Assembly (NCBI RefSeq): GCF_029946515.1
Contig: NZ_JARZHH010000005.1
Location: 186,001 to 250,000, forward strand
DNA from: Polyangium sp. 6x1
Lineage (GTDB): Bacteria > Myxococcota_A > Polyangia > Polyangiales > Polyangiaceae
DNA length: 64,000 bases
Direction: 5' to 3'
Position 1 is the first letter of the stretch; each line of letters starts with the position of its first letter. The notes under the pieces are model-generated. The model had not been told where the DNA came from, searched no databases, and worked only from the letters and a program-made list of their open reading frames with translations. Positions 51,467 through 60,300 of this stretch are shown piece after piece. The translations under genes and the position numbers were made by a program.

Positions 51467-52173
51467 TCTCGCTCGATCAGGCCCTCGACCGGCTTCTGCA
51501 TCGTCGATCGTACCTGGAAGCATTTCTCGCGGGACGCGTATCCGAGCTCGGCGTGTCGGAAGCCGATCTGCGCGCGCTCCGTTCCATCGACCCCGCGCAG
51601 CTCCAAAGGACGGCTGAACGCGTGCGCGCGGACGTCCTCCATCGCAAACATCGGGGAAGCGGCGGGCTTCTGTCGCTGTATGCGCGCACCATCGATACCT
51701 GGAGGGCGGCGCATCCAGAGGATCACGAGCTCGCCGAATTGATGTCGCTGTTCCTGGAGTCGCCGGCATTCGATGCGTATCGCGAACATCCCCACGCGGG
51801 CCCCGGGGTCTGTCTGGAAGAGGCGTTTTTCCGGTTCTGCGATGCGCGCAAGATCGGCGATGGCGCGATCCTGGAGGCCGAGTTTCTCACGGCGATGATG
51901 AAGGCGCTCGTGATGAGCCCGCGCCCGGATTTCGCCCTGCCCGCGGAGGTTCACGCCGTCCCGGAAGGGTATTTCGCGGTGGGCGAGCGGGCTGGGCCCA
52001 CGCTTTATGCCGCGGCGCGCGGGAGGCTCATCCTCGGGCCGATCACGCCCTTCCTCGCGGATCTGCTGCGAGCGGCCGAGGATCCCGGCGAGATCGCTCG
52101 CAAGCACCACGTCGCCATGCCGGTCCTGCGAGCGTCGCTCGAGCACCTCGCCGAGCTCGGCCTCGGCCGCTGA
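51463..52173 (+). CDS. Probable MNIO partner protein (MbnC/BufC/TglI-like role)
   Basis: 236 aa from ATG at 51463, inside an ATGA overlap with the MNIO gene. Helical N-terminal half (YLEAFLAGRVSELGVSE, SPAFDAYREHPHAG, CLEEAFFRFCDA) and a C-terminal half with strands and a short winged-helix-like end. Size, position and overlap match the partner subunits that present peptides to MNIO enzymes. Sequence similarity to a named partner family is not obvious by eye, so the role rests mainly on context. Confidence 0.65.
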   Translation: MISLDQALDRLLHRRSYLEAFLAGRVSELGVSEADLRALRSIDPAQLQRTAERVRADVLHRKHRGSGGLLSLYARTIDTWRAAHPEDHELAELMSLFLESPAFDAYREHPHAGPGVCLEEAFFRFCDARKIGDGAILEAEFLTAMMKALVMSPRPDFALPAEVHAVPEGYFAVGERAGPTLYAAARGRLILGPITPFLADLLRAAEDPGEIARKHHVAMPVLRASLEHLAELGLGR

Positions 52174-52177
52174 CGCG

Positions 52178-54919
52178 CTATCCCGTCCCCGCCGCCTCCT
52201 TCAGCTTCCCGCGGCCGACCTCGGCGAGGAGCTTCTCCAGCGCCGGGAGGCTCGGCGGCTTCGCCATGTGCCTGTCGAAGCCCGCTTGCTTCGATCGCTC
52301 CACGTCCTCCTGCAAGGCATACCCGCTGAGCGCCACCAGGTAGACCGACCGCAGCTTCGGATCCGCGCGCATCGTCCGCGCCACGCCATATCCGTCCATC
52401 CCCGGCAGGCCGATGTCGCAGAGCACGACGTCCGGCTCGAACCGCCGCGCCTTCTCGATTCCCTCGGGCCCCGCGAACGCCACCTCCACCACGTGATCGC
52501 CCATGCCGAGCGCTTCGCGCAGCGTCTCGGCCGCGTCCACGTTGTCCTCGATCACCAGGACCCGCCGCGCCGGCTCCCTCGGCGCGTCCGCCGGCGCCGC
52601 GGCGCTCCTCCGCAGAGCCGCCTTCGCGAGCGGCAGCCGCACCGTGAACAGCGCGCCCTCGCCGAGCCCCGCGCTCTCGGCCGTCACGGTCCCGCCATGC
52701 ATCTCGCTGAGCCCCTTCACCAGCGAGAGCCCGAGCCCAAGCCCCCCGCGGCTCCGATCGATCGTGCACTCCGCCTGCACGAACGGATCGAACACGCGCG
52801 GCAGCGTCTCCAGCGGAATGCCCGCGCCGTCGTCCCGCACGCGCACCACGGCCGCTTCCCCCTCACGCCTCGCCGACAAGAGCGCGTGCCCCCCGCGCGG
52901 CGTGAACTTCACCGCGTTCGTCAGCAGGTTGCCCACGACCTGCGCGAGGCGCGTCGGATCACCGTCGACGCAGAGCGAGGTGGGCTCCACCTCGACCTCG
53001 AGCTCGACGCCCGCCTGCTCGAACGTCGGCCCGAGATCCTCGGCGAGGCGACGCACGAGCTCGCCGAGATCGACCTCTTCGCGCTGGAGCTGGATCTTGC
53101 CGCGCGAGATGCGCGTGACGTCGAGGAGATCGTCGATGAGCCGCGTCATGTGCGTGACCTGTCGCTCGATCGCCGCGTGCGCCCGCTGCGCCTGCGGTCC
53201 TCCCGGCGGGGCGCGCTCCAGGATGTAGAGGCCGTTGCGGATGGGCGCGAGCGGGTTTCTGAGCTCGTGCGAGAGCATCGCCAGGAACTCGTCCTTGCGC
53301 CGGTCCGCCTCGCGCAGCGCAGCCTCGCTCTCGCGCAGCGCTTGCTCGGCCTCCTTGCGCTGCGTGATGTCCTCGAGGATGCCCACGGTCCGGATCGGCT
53401 TGCCCGCGGCGTCGCGGATCATCCGCGCCGCGGCGTGCACCCACATGATCCGACCGTCCTTGCGGATGTAGCGTTTCTCCGCGCAGTACTCGTCGACCTC
53501 GCCGCGCGCCATGCGGCTGAACTTCTCCCAGTCCTCGTGGCGATCGTCGGGGTGCGTCATGTCGCGCACCGAGCCCGAGAGCAGCTCCTCGCGGCTGTAG
53601 CCGGTGATGTCGCAGTACCGGTCGTTCACGCGGAGGATCCGGCCCGTCGCGGGATCGACCTGGCCCATGCCGACGATTCCCATCTCGAAGAACGCGCGGT
53701 ACTGCTCCTCGCTCTGCCGGAGCGCCTCCTCGGCTTGCCTGTGCTCGGTCACGTCGCGCGTGACCACGATCGCGAGGATCTGCTTGCCGTGCTCGTCCCG
53801 CACGGGCTCGCCGCTGAAGCTGAAGTACCACGTCTGCCCCGTGTCGAGGCGCCTCGCGTGCAGGCGCCAGCCCGCGAAGGACTCGCCGCGCAGCACACGC
53901 GAGAGGGGCCACTCGTCGACGGAGAGGCATCGGCCGTCGAGATCGGTGAGCTCGAAGAACGCGGCGAAGTGCGCGAGGCGGATCGGCCTCGCGCTCGTGA
54001 AGTTGTACCGCGACGCCTCCGTGCCGTTCACGAGGATCGCGTTGGCCTCCATGTCGAAGACGACGATGCCGTCCGGGATCGCCTGGAAGACGGCTTCGAG
54101 CTGCGCGCGGCTGTGGTCGGCGCGGGCCGCGGTCTCGCCGAGCGCCACGACGAGCTGCCGGCGCTCCTCTTCGGCCCGCTTGCGCGCCGTCACGTCGCGG
54201 AAGAAGACGGCGATGCCGCCCTCCTTCGTCGGGTACACGTTCACGTGCGTCCAGAGGTCGAGCGGCGCGTAGTACGCGTCGAAGTCGACGGGCACGCGCT
54301 CGCGCATGACGCGGTGGTACTCGCGGAAGTAGGAAGAGTGCGGGCCCGCGATGGAAGGGAAGACCTCCCAGATGATCCGCCCGAGCGTCTCGCTCCGCGG
54401 CATCTGGCTCAAGCGCTCCTGGCCCGGGTTGACGAAGACGAAGCGGAAGTCCTGGTCGAGCACGAAGCAGGCATCGCCGCGATCGAGCACGTCGAAGGCG
54501 CGCGCGAGATCCTCGGCGTCGTGGCGCGCGTGCTCGTGCTGCTCGTGGATGTCGAGCGCGAAGCCGGACCAGTCGACGACGGCGCCGCGGTCGTCGAGGC
54601 TCGGCGCGCTCCGGAGCGAGAACCAGCGGTAGACGCCGTCGTGCCGGCGGAGGCGGGCATCGACGACGAACCGCCCGCCCGAAGCGAGCGCGCGTCCCCA
54701 CGCCCGAGCGACGCGAGCTTGGTCGTGGGGGTGCACGACGCGCTGCCAGCCGAGGCCGTGGTGCTCCTGCGCGGGCACGCCGGTGTACGCGACCCACGAG
54801 GCGCTGGTGAAGTCGCAAGCGCCGTCCGGCCGGCACGCCCAGACGAGCCCGGGCAAGCTGTCGAGGATCCGTCGACATCGGCCCTCCGTGAGGGCAGCAC
54901 CTGCACGAGGCTCGGCCAT
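52178..54919 (-). CDS. PAS hybrid sensor histidine kinase with receiver domain
   Basis: 913 aa from ATG at 54919 (a GTG at 54943 is in frame). Four PAS domains occupy about residues 15-510, with PAC motifs such as RDVTARKRAEEERR and EDITQRKEAEQAL. The kinase core has an H-box MLSHELRNPL, N-box NLLTNAVKFTP and G-boxes DDGAGIP and GGLGLGLSLVKG. A C-terminal receiver domain (VLVIEDNVDA, phospho-Asp in LCDIGLPGMDGYG, Lys in MAKPP) makes it a hybrid kinase. No membrane segment, so it senses cytoplasmic signals. Ends 5 bp after the MNIO partner gene on the opposite strand. Confidence 0.93.
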   Translation of the reverse strand: MAEPRAGAALTEGRCRRILDSLPGLVWACRPDGACDFTSASWVAYTGVPAQEHHGLGWQRVVHPHDQARVARAWGRALASGGRFVVDARLRRHDGVYRWFSLRSAPSLDDRGAVVDWSGFALDIHEQHEHARHDAEDLARAFDVLDRGDACFVLDQDFRFVFVNPGQERLSQMPRSETLGRIIWEVFPSIAGPHSSYFREYHRVMRERVPVDFDAYYAPLDLWTHVNVYPTKEGGIAVFFRDVTARKRAEEERRQLVVALGETAARADHSRAQLEAVFQAIPDGIVVFDMEANAILVNGTEASRYNFTSARPIRLAHFAAFFELTDLDGRCLSVDEWPLSRVLRGESFAGWRLHARRLDTGQTWYFSFSGEPVRDEHGKQILAIVVTRDVTEHRQAEEALRQSEEQYRAFFEMGIVGMGQVDPATGRILRVNDRYCDITGYSREELLSGSVRDMTHPDDRHEDWEKFSRMARGEVDEYCAEKRYIRKDGRIMWVHAAARMIRDAAGKPIRTVGILEDITQRKEAEQALRESEAALREADRRKDEFLAMLSHELRNPLAPIRNGLYILERAPPGGPQAQRAHAAIERQVTHMTRLIDDLLDVTRISRGKIQLQREEVDLGELVRRLAEDLGPTFEQAGVELEVEVEPTSLCVDGDPTRLAQVVGNLLTNAVKFTPRGGHALLSARREGEAAVVRVRDDGAGIPLETLPRVFDPFVQAECTIDRSRGGLGLGLSLVKGLSEMHGGTVTAESAGLGEGALFTVRLPLAKAALRRSAAAPADAPREPARRVLVIEDNVDAAETLREALGMGDHVVEVAFAGPEGIEKARRFEPDVVLCDIGLPGMDGYGVARTMRADPKLRSVYLVALSGYALQEDVERSKQAGFDRHMAKPPSLPALEKLLAEVGRGKLKEAAGTG

Positions 54920-55084
54920 GGCTCCATCGGCACGTGGGGCCACGCGGACGTGATCGCAAGCAGGCGCGGGGCGGAGCGGCGGCTGCCCGCGCGCCTCGGG
55001 CGAGGCGGGCTTGGCCCTTCACGTTCGGCTCGCGTCGGGGCAAACTGCGCGGCCTCTTTGGAGCCGAGGAAGGAGCGGTGGCGC

Positions 55085-56377
55085 GTGAGCGAGGCACCCG
55101 GGATCTGGTTCGTGTATCGGTCGCACTACGAAGGGCCGCTCTCGCGTCGCGTGCGGCGCCTCGACGCTCCTTCGATCCTCGCGTGGTTCGCCTCGAAGAT
55201 GGCTGACGCCAAGAAGGCCAAGGAGCCGCAGAGCGTCTACGAGGACGAGCTCGGCGGCTACGTGTACGGGTTCGGCACGGTGTTCGAGGCCGTCGCGGAG
55301 CACGGGCTCGTGGTGCCGAAGTCGACGGCCGAGCTCGAGAAGATCCTTCGCAAGCACCTCTACGTCGAGGGAGGTCCTGAAAACACGCGCATCGACGAGC
55401 ACTCGCTCCGCGTGTTGACCGACGACGACGAGGTCATGCTTGCGTACTTCTTCTTCGACGACGAGGTCGCGCGCAAGCAGCCGGAGCGGGTGTCATGGCT
55501 GCTGCACGAGGAGCCGAAGCTGCCGGAGGGCGATGCGGACGGCCCGTTCACGCCGCCCTTCGAACCGGAGCTCATCCTGCCGCGCGGCGAAGGCGAGGGG
55601 ACGACGTACGCCTGTCTGCTCACGTCCTACGACGGCGAATCGATCCCGGGCCAAGCCGTGGCGATCCCCGGCGTACGCTTGCCCGATCTCGCGTCGCACC
55701 TGCGCACCGTGGTGCCGACGAAGAAGCCGGCATCGTGGTCGAAGGAGTGGCTCGACACGTGGCCCGTGGAGCTCAGGCTCCTGCGTGCGATGATCGAGCC
55801 GGGCCAGATCTCGATCGCGCCGGCGCTCGCGAAATGCGCGGCGTATCCGCTGCGTGAGGTCGTCGTCCAGACGAACCACACCCTGCTCGGCGTGGGCGCG
55901 CATCACAACGCGGAGGGTGAGTTCTACAAGGTAGGGACGGCGTTCGAGCGGGGAGGGGATCCCGCGAAGGCGATCGTGCAGGTGGGCAAGCACGCAGCGC
56001 TGTTTTGCCCGCACACGTCGAGCGCGTTCGGCCACGAGCAGTGGATCCTGTTCGACGACCGCTGGGCTGCCGCGCATCCGGCGCTCGCCGCTTCGATGTT
56101 GCGTTACGCGCACGGATGGGATCCGCTCCGCGACCCCACGCGGCCGTTGCCGGTCGAGAGCGAGGCCGAGAAGCAGGAGCGCGCCTGGAAGGAGGCGCTC
56201 GCCGGCCGCATGGACGAGAAGGCGACGCCGTACCGCACGACGGCGAGGTTTGCCCCCGGCGACCTCGTGGAGCACACGAAGTTCGGGCGGGGTCTCGTGC
56301 GTCGCGTGGCCGACGGGAAAATCGAAGTGATTTTCAAGGACGGAGTCAGGCTCTTGGCGCACGCGATGTCGGGGTGA
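55085..56377 (+). CDS. Hypothetical protein with UvrD/PcrA-tail-like C-terminal domain
   Basis: 430 aa from GTG at 55085, ten bases after AAGGAG. The open frame continues upstream to 52007, but that part lies antisense to the histidine kinase and is not coding. The N-terminal 370 residues are of unknown fold, partly acidic. The last 45 residues (FAPGDLVEHTKFGRGLV, IEVIFKDGVRLL) look like the Tudor-like tail of UvrD/PcrA helicases, a protein-interaction module. No helicase motifs are present. Cytoplasmic. Confidence 0.7.
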   Translation: MSEAPGIWFVYRSHYEGPLSRRVRRLDAPSILAWFASKMADAKKAKEPQSVYEDELGGYVYGFGTVFEAVAEHGLVVPKSTAELEKILRKHLYVEGGPENTRIDEHSLRVLTDDDEVMLAYFFFDDEVARKQPERVSWLLHEEPKLPEGDADGPFTPPFEPELILPRGEGEGTTYACLLTSYDGESIPGQAVAIPGVRLPDLASHLRTVVPTKKPASWSKEWLDTWPVELRLLRAMIEPGQISIAPALAKCAAYPLREVVVQTNHTLLGVGAHHNAEGEFYKVGTAFERGGDPAKAIVQVGKHAALFCPHTSSAFGHEQWILFDDRWAAAHPALAASMLRYAHGWDPLRDPTRPLPVESEAEKQERAWKEALAGRMDEKATPYRTTARFAPGDLVEHTKFGRGLVRRVADGKIEVIFKDGVRLLAHAMSG

Positions 56378-56496
56378 GGCGAAGCGCCGAGACCACCGGC
56401 GCTCCCGCTTCTGCTTCCGCTCCGACCTTCGCCCGTTTGGCGAGGGTAGCCAGATTGCTGGGCGCTCGCTAGCATCGGCCCGCGCAGAGCAAGTTG

Positions 56497-59409
56497 ATGA
56501 AGAAGGAACACGTCACGAAGACCGCGCCCCGGTGGTTCGATCCATCCTCGCCGGTGAGCATCGCCATGCGGGACGCGCGTGTGTCCCGCCGCGACGGGCG
56601 TGGGCTCATGTCGCTCAGCGAGGCGCGGCGCCTCGTCGAGCCGGCCGAGGTCTTCCGCAAAGGAGAGGGCCGTTCGGCCGGAGGGACGATGGTGTTCGAG
56701 AGCGACCGCGTGTGGGCGGCGCTCTTGTCGCTCGAGGACGCGGCCGAGTTCGTGAAGCACGGGCAGCGCATCCGCTGGGAGTTCCAGGTGCGCGGCCGCG
56801 ACAACACCGCGCTCCACGATCGTTACGGAGACGGGATCCTGCCCTGGATCGAGAGCCGCATCGAAGGCGACGGCGCGCTCACGAACGTGCCGTGGTGCGT
56901 CGTGCCGTGCCTGCTCGCGATCGGGACGCGCGAGGCGCTCGAGGTCGCGCTGCGCGCGCGATCGGTCGTGGAGCTCGCGGGCACGGGCAGCGAGATCGAG
57001 GCTGAGGACAGTGATCTCGCGGCCGACGCGTCCGCGCCTTCCGAGGACGACGGCGACGACGACGAGGACGACGACGACGAGGACGACGACGACGACGACG
57101 ATCCGGGTGCCGACGAGGACGAGGACGAGGAGCGCGCCCACGCCGACGCCGCCACGAAGGACGACGGCCTCGACGTGGCGCGGCGGTGGATGACGCGTCA
57201 TCCGGACGCCTACGGCGCGCTCGCGACGCTCGCGGACGAGGGGAACACGCGCGCGGCGGAGCTCTTGCGGGATCGCGCCGCGGCGCTCGGCGGCGTGGTG
57301 CGCGAGGCGATCGAGGCCGCGCTCGGCGAGGAGGCCGCGAAGCGGATCGCCGAGCAGTTCAACCTGCCGCGGACGCGTTTGCCCGAGGAGGTGGAGCGGC
57401 TGCTCGCCGAGTCCGAGGCGATCGACGAGCCGCGTGGTCCGCTCTGGAGCATCGCGGAGCTCGACGAGGCCGCGCGCCGGTTCGATCTGCCGATCTGGGA
57501 CAACGCGAACTACACGACCGCGGCGATGCGGATCACGGGGTACGCGTCGCAGAAGGGCGACGCGCTCGTCGTCGAGCAGATCCTCCACCACCCGGGATCC
57601 GGCGTGCTCGCGTGCTGGGAGCTCTCGGCGTACGGGCCCGGCGCGGGCAAACGTTCGGGCCGCGACGACGAGCTCATCGACGCGGCGCGCGACGAGCTGC
57701 AGAGCGTGGAGATCGACGCGGACGACTACGTCGACGGCATCACGAACCAGATCGTCCTGCTCGGCGAGCGCGACGAGAAGGGTCGGCCCACCGCGGGATC
57801 CGACGGTCCGCGCATCGTGCCGCTGCCGCTGCCGTCGGACGACATGAGCGTGCACGTCAAGCGCGCCGCGGTGCGGCAGAAGGGCGATCCGCTGCGCGCG
57901 AGTTACCGCCTCCCGCGTGCGTTCGCGGCGCTGCCGGAGGCCTCGCGCGAGCCGCTCCGGCTCGTGACGCCTGCCGAGGCGCTCGTCGTGGATCTGTGCC
58001 GCCGGCATCGCGACGCGATCTTCGCGGCCGATCGTGATCTGCGCGTGGCCGCGGCGATCCCGCAAGGCGCGACGCGGCTCTTCTCGTTCGACGATTTCGA
58101 GCACGTCGCCGCGGGCGAGCCGGCGTCGCGCTCGATGGATCTCGTGGCGATGGTCGAGGCGCTGCGCGCGCGGCGCAAGATCACGCGCCTGCCGGGCGTG
58201 GCGAACGCGCGGCCCGAGTGCTGGATCCCCGGCGCGGCCGAGCTTCGCAGCTATGCGGGCGGCGACGCGTGGGCCGAGGGCGATGATCCGATCGAGCCGG
58301 AGACGCCGGCCGCGGGCGTCGGCGTGACGCCGTACTGGAGCCTCACGATCGCGCGCGGTTTTCCGCATGGCGTGTGGCTCTTGCACGGCGCGGCGCAGAA
58401 CAAGAAGGGGCAGGCGGAGCAGGCGATCCTGCACCTCACGAACGCGTCGTCGCCCGTCGTGCGCCTGTTCTGGCCGCGCCGGACGGCGTGCATGTGGGCG
58501 CGTGTCTGCGGCCTCGCCGAGCGCAAGTGGGTGACGGGGGATCGCGGCGTGCTCACGGCCTCGAAGAACGATCGCATGCTCTACGCGGCCGAGGCGCGCA
58601 AGCTCGTGGAGAACTTCGTCCTGCGGCCGTGGAGCGTGCCCGCGCACGTGGGCACGGAGTTCGTGCTCTTGCTGGAGGCGCTCGTCGGCGGGCGCGAGAC
58701 GGTCGAGGCGTTCGTCGCGGCCCTCGGAAAGCTCTCGCCGGAGGCGTGGGCGTCCGACAGGGCGGCGCTCGCGAGCGCGATCTTCGAGCTCGGCTTCGTC
58801 TTGCGTCGCGTGGAGGGGCCGCGCGGCCCGCTGCGCGAACGGCTCGCGCCTGTGTGGCGGTCGGGACAAACGGGCGAGGCGCCGCGCATGCTCGACCTCG
58901 TGCTCCACGGCCGCGCAGGGGCCGAGCGCAGCGCGCGGTGCGAGCTCGATCTCGCGCACGTCGCGAATGATCCGACGTGGGTCCGCGACAAACTCGTCGA
59001 TCGCAAGACGGCGGCGTCGGCGCCCGACGTGTTCCTGGTGTCGCTCGCGGGCGAGGAGATGCTCGGCAAGTACGAGGCGCGCATCCCCAAGGTGACGGAC
59101 GCGGCGTGGGTGGGCAGTCAGCTCGCGCGGCTCGCGTCGGCGCGGGTGGTCGGGATGGCGCTCGCGCTCTACGCCGATCGGCCCGAGGCGCGCGCGGCGA
59201 TCTCGCAGGCCCTCTTCGAGCGACCGGAGATCCGCGCCGAGATCGAGGCGAACCAGCGGGGCCCGCAAGCCAAGATCGCGAAGGCGCTGCTCACCGCGCT
59301 CGACGAGCGGGACGAGCGCGCCTACGCGCGGCGGCAGGGCGCGCCGGACGACGAGGAGGACGACGACGAGGAGGACGACGAGGACGAGGGCGACGACGAC
59401 GAGGCGTAG
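56497..59409 (+). CDS. Large uncharacterised protein with polyacidic tracts
   Basis: 970 aa from ATG at 56497. An Asp/Glu run of about 30 residues occurs near 185-215 and a second at the C-terminus (about 945-970). The remainder is helical with Ala/Glu/Arg richness and scattered WELSAYGP, NYTTAAMRITGY and LFWPRRTACMWARV segments. No catalytic motif is recognised. Polyacidic tracts are typical of chaperone-like or DNA-mimic regions, but this is only suggestive. It follows the preceding hypothetical gene by 119 bp. Confidence 0.7.
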   Translation: MKKEHVTKTAPRWFDPSSPVSIAMRDARVSRRDGRGLMSLSEARRLVEPAEVFRKGEGRSAGGTMVFESDRVWAALLSLEDAAEFVKHGQRIRWEFQVRGRDNTALHDRYGDGILPWIESRIEGDGALTNVPWCVVPCLLAIGTREALEVALRARSVVELAGTGSEIEAEDSDLAADASAPSEDDGDDDEDDDDEDDDDDDDPGADEDEDEERAHADAATKDDGLDVARRWMTRHPDAYGALATLADEGNTRAAELLRDRAAALGGVVREAIEAALGEEAAKRIAEQFNLPRTRLPEEVERLLAESEAIDEPRGPLWSIAELDEAARRFDLPIWDNANYTTAAMRITGYASQKGDALVVEQILHHPGSGVLACWELSAYGPGAGKRSGRDDELIDAARDELQSVEIDADDYVDGITNQIVLLGERDEKGRPTAGSDGPRIVPLPLPSDDMSVHVKRAAVRQKGDPLRASYRLPRAFAALPEASREPLRLVTPAEALVVDLCRRHRDAIFAADRDLRVAAAIPQGATRLFSFDDFEHVAAGEPASRSMDLVAMVEALRARRKITRLPGVANARPECWIPGAAELRSYAGGDAWAEGDDPIEPETPAAGVGVTPYWSLTIARGFPHGVWLLHGAAQNKKGQAEQAILHLTNASSPVVRLFWPRRTACMWARVCGLAERKWVTGDRGVLTASKNDRMLYAAEARKLVENFVLRPWSVPAHVGTEFVLLLEALVGGRETVEAFVAALGKLSPEAWASDRAALASAIFELGFVLRRVEGPRGPLRERLAPVWRSGQTGEAPRMLDLVLHGRAGAERSARCELDLAHVANDPTWVRDKLVDRKTAASAPDVFLVSLAGEEMLGKYEARIPKVTDAAWVGSQLARLASARVVGMALALYADRPEARAAISQALFERPEIRAEIEANQRGPQAKIAKALLTALDERDERAYARRQGAPDDEEDDDEEDDEDEGDDDEA

Positions 59410-59412
59410 CCG

Positions 59413-59976
59413 TCAGGGCGCTCCGCTCAAAAACTCCTGCTCCAGCAAGCCGTAGATGGCCGAGTCCGTGAACTTGCCGTCGTGGAACCAGTTCTCGCGC
59501 ATGAGGGCGTCGCGCTTGAAGCCGAGCTTCTCGAGGACGCGTCGCGAGGCCTGGTTCTCCGGGTCGATGGTCGCTTCGACCCGGTGCAGCTCCATCTCCG
59601 TGAAGCCGTAGCGAAGGATGGGCCGGAGCGCCTCGACCATGAGGCCGCGGCCCCAGTACTCGGGCGCGAGCTCGTAGCCGATCTCCGAGCAGCGGTGCGG
59701 CTTGTTCCAGCGCCAGAAGCCGCACGTCCCTGCCAGCTCGCCGGTGTCCTTCAGCGAGAGGACCCACCGGATGGCCGTGACGTCGCGTTGCGCGTCGAAC
59801 ACGGTGCCGAGGAGTTTCTCGGTCTCGGCGAGGGTCGCGTGCGCGGCACGGCCGAAATACCGGACCACCTCCGGGTTCGACTGGATGCGGAAGATCGCCT
59901 CCGCGTCAGCCGGGACGAGCTCACGCAGGACGAGGCGGGGTGTTTCGAGGGTCGGAAACGGCGTGAAGGAGACCAT
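59413..59976 (-). CDS. GNAT acetyltransferase (RimJ/RimL type)
   Basis: 187 aa from ATG at 59976; the ribosome site is weak. N-terminal LETPRLVLRELVPADA is typical of RimJ/RimL-like enzymes. The acetyl-CoA loop is IGYELAPEYWGRGLMVEAL, and a late NQASRRVLEKLGFKRD completes the GNAT fold. Cytoplasmic; probably acetylates a protein N-terminus or a small molecule. Its stop is 4 bp from the convergent acidic-protein gene. Confidence 0.9.
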   Translation of the reverse strand: MVSFTPFPTLETPRLVLRELVPADAEAIFRIQSNPEVVRYFGRAAHATLAETEKLLGTVFDAQRDVTAIRWVLSLKDTGELAGTCGFWRWNKPHRCSEIGYELAPEYWGRGLMVEALRPILRYGFTEMELHRVEATIDPENQASRRVLEKLGFKRDALMRENWFHDGKFTDSAIYGLLEQEFLSGAP

Positions 59977-60300
59977 GGGGGGCGAGGAGGCTCCCACCTT
60001 TCCGTGACCCCAGCAACGGCGCCGCGTCGGCGTTGCACGATCGCGACGCGTGCTGTTGCACGATTGAAAGTCTGCCCGGAAGAACCTGTCTTCAAATGCC
60101 CGGATCGACGCTGGAAAGGTGTTGGCCCAGCGCGTGCAATGTCCATGGGCAGAGCGCCTGCTCCGGCCGCCCCCCCCCGCCGTAGAGTAGGCGCTCTGCT
60201 TTTTGTCTCCTCGACAGCACGCGCGAGCGCGGGCGGGGCGAGAGCAGGTCACACTTCCGAGCGCCCGTTCGACACGGCGAGGATGCGGAAGGAGATGACC
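59977..60300. other. Spacer without a recognised gene
   Basis: 324 bp between the divergent acetyltransferase and DUF4846 genes. A poly-C run at about 60170-60178 and GC-rich sequence are seen, but no convincing small gene, repeat or terminator. Promoters for both genes must lie here. Confidence 0.5.

Noticed and set aside
52007-55084. Long upstream part of the frame ending at 56377
   Set aside because: Lies antisense to the histidine kinase and translates to low-complexity Arg/Leu-rich sequence. The real gene starts at GTG 55085 with a ribosome site.
56104-59268. 1054-codon open frame on the minus strand
   Set aside because: Complementary to the 970-aa acidic protein gene, which has a better start and plausible composition; the antisense translation is Arg-rich without domains.
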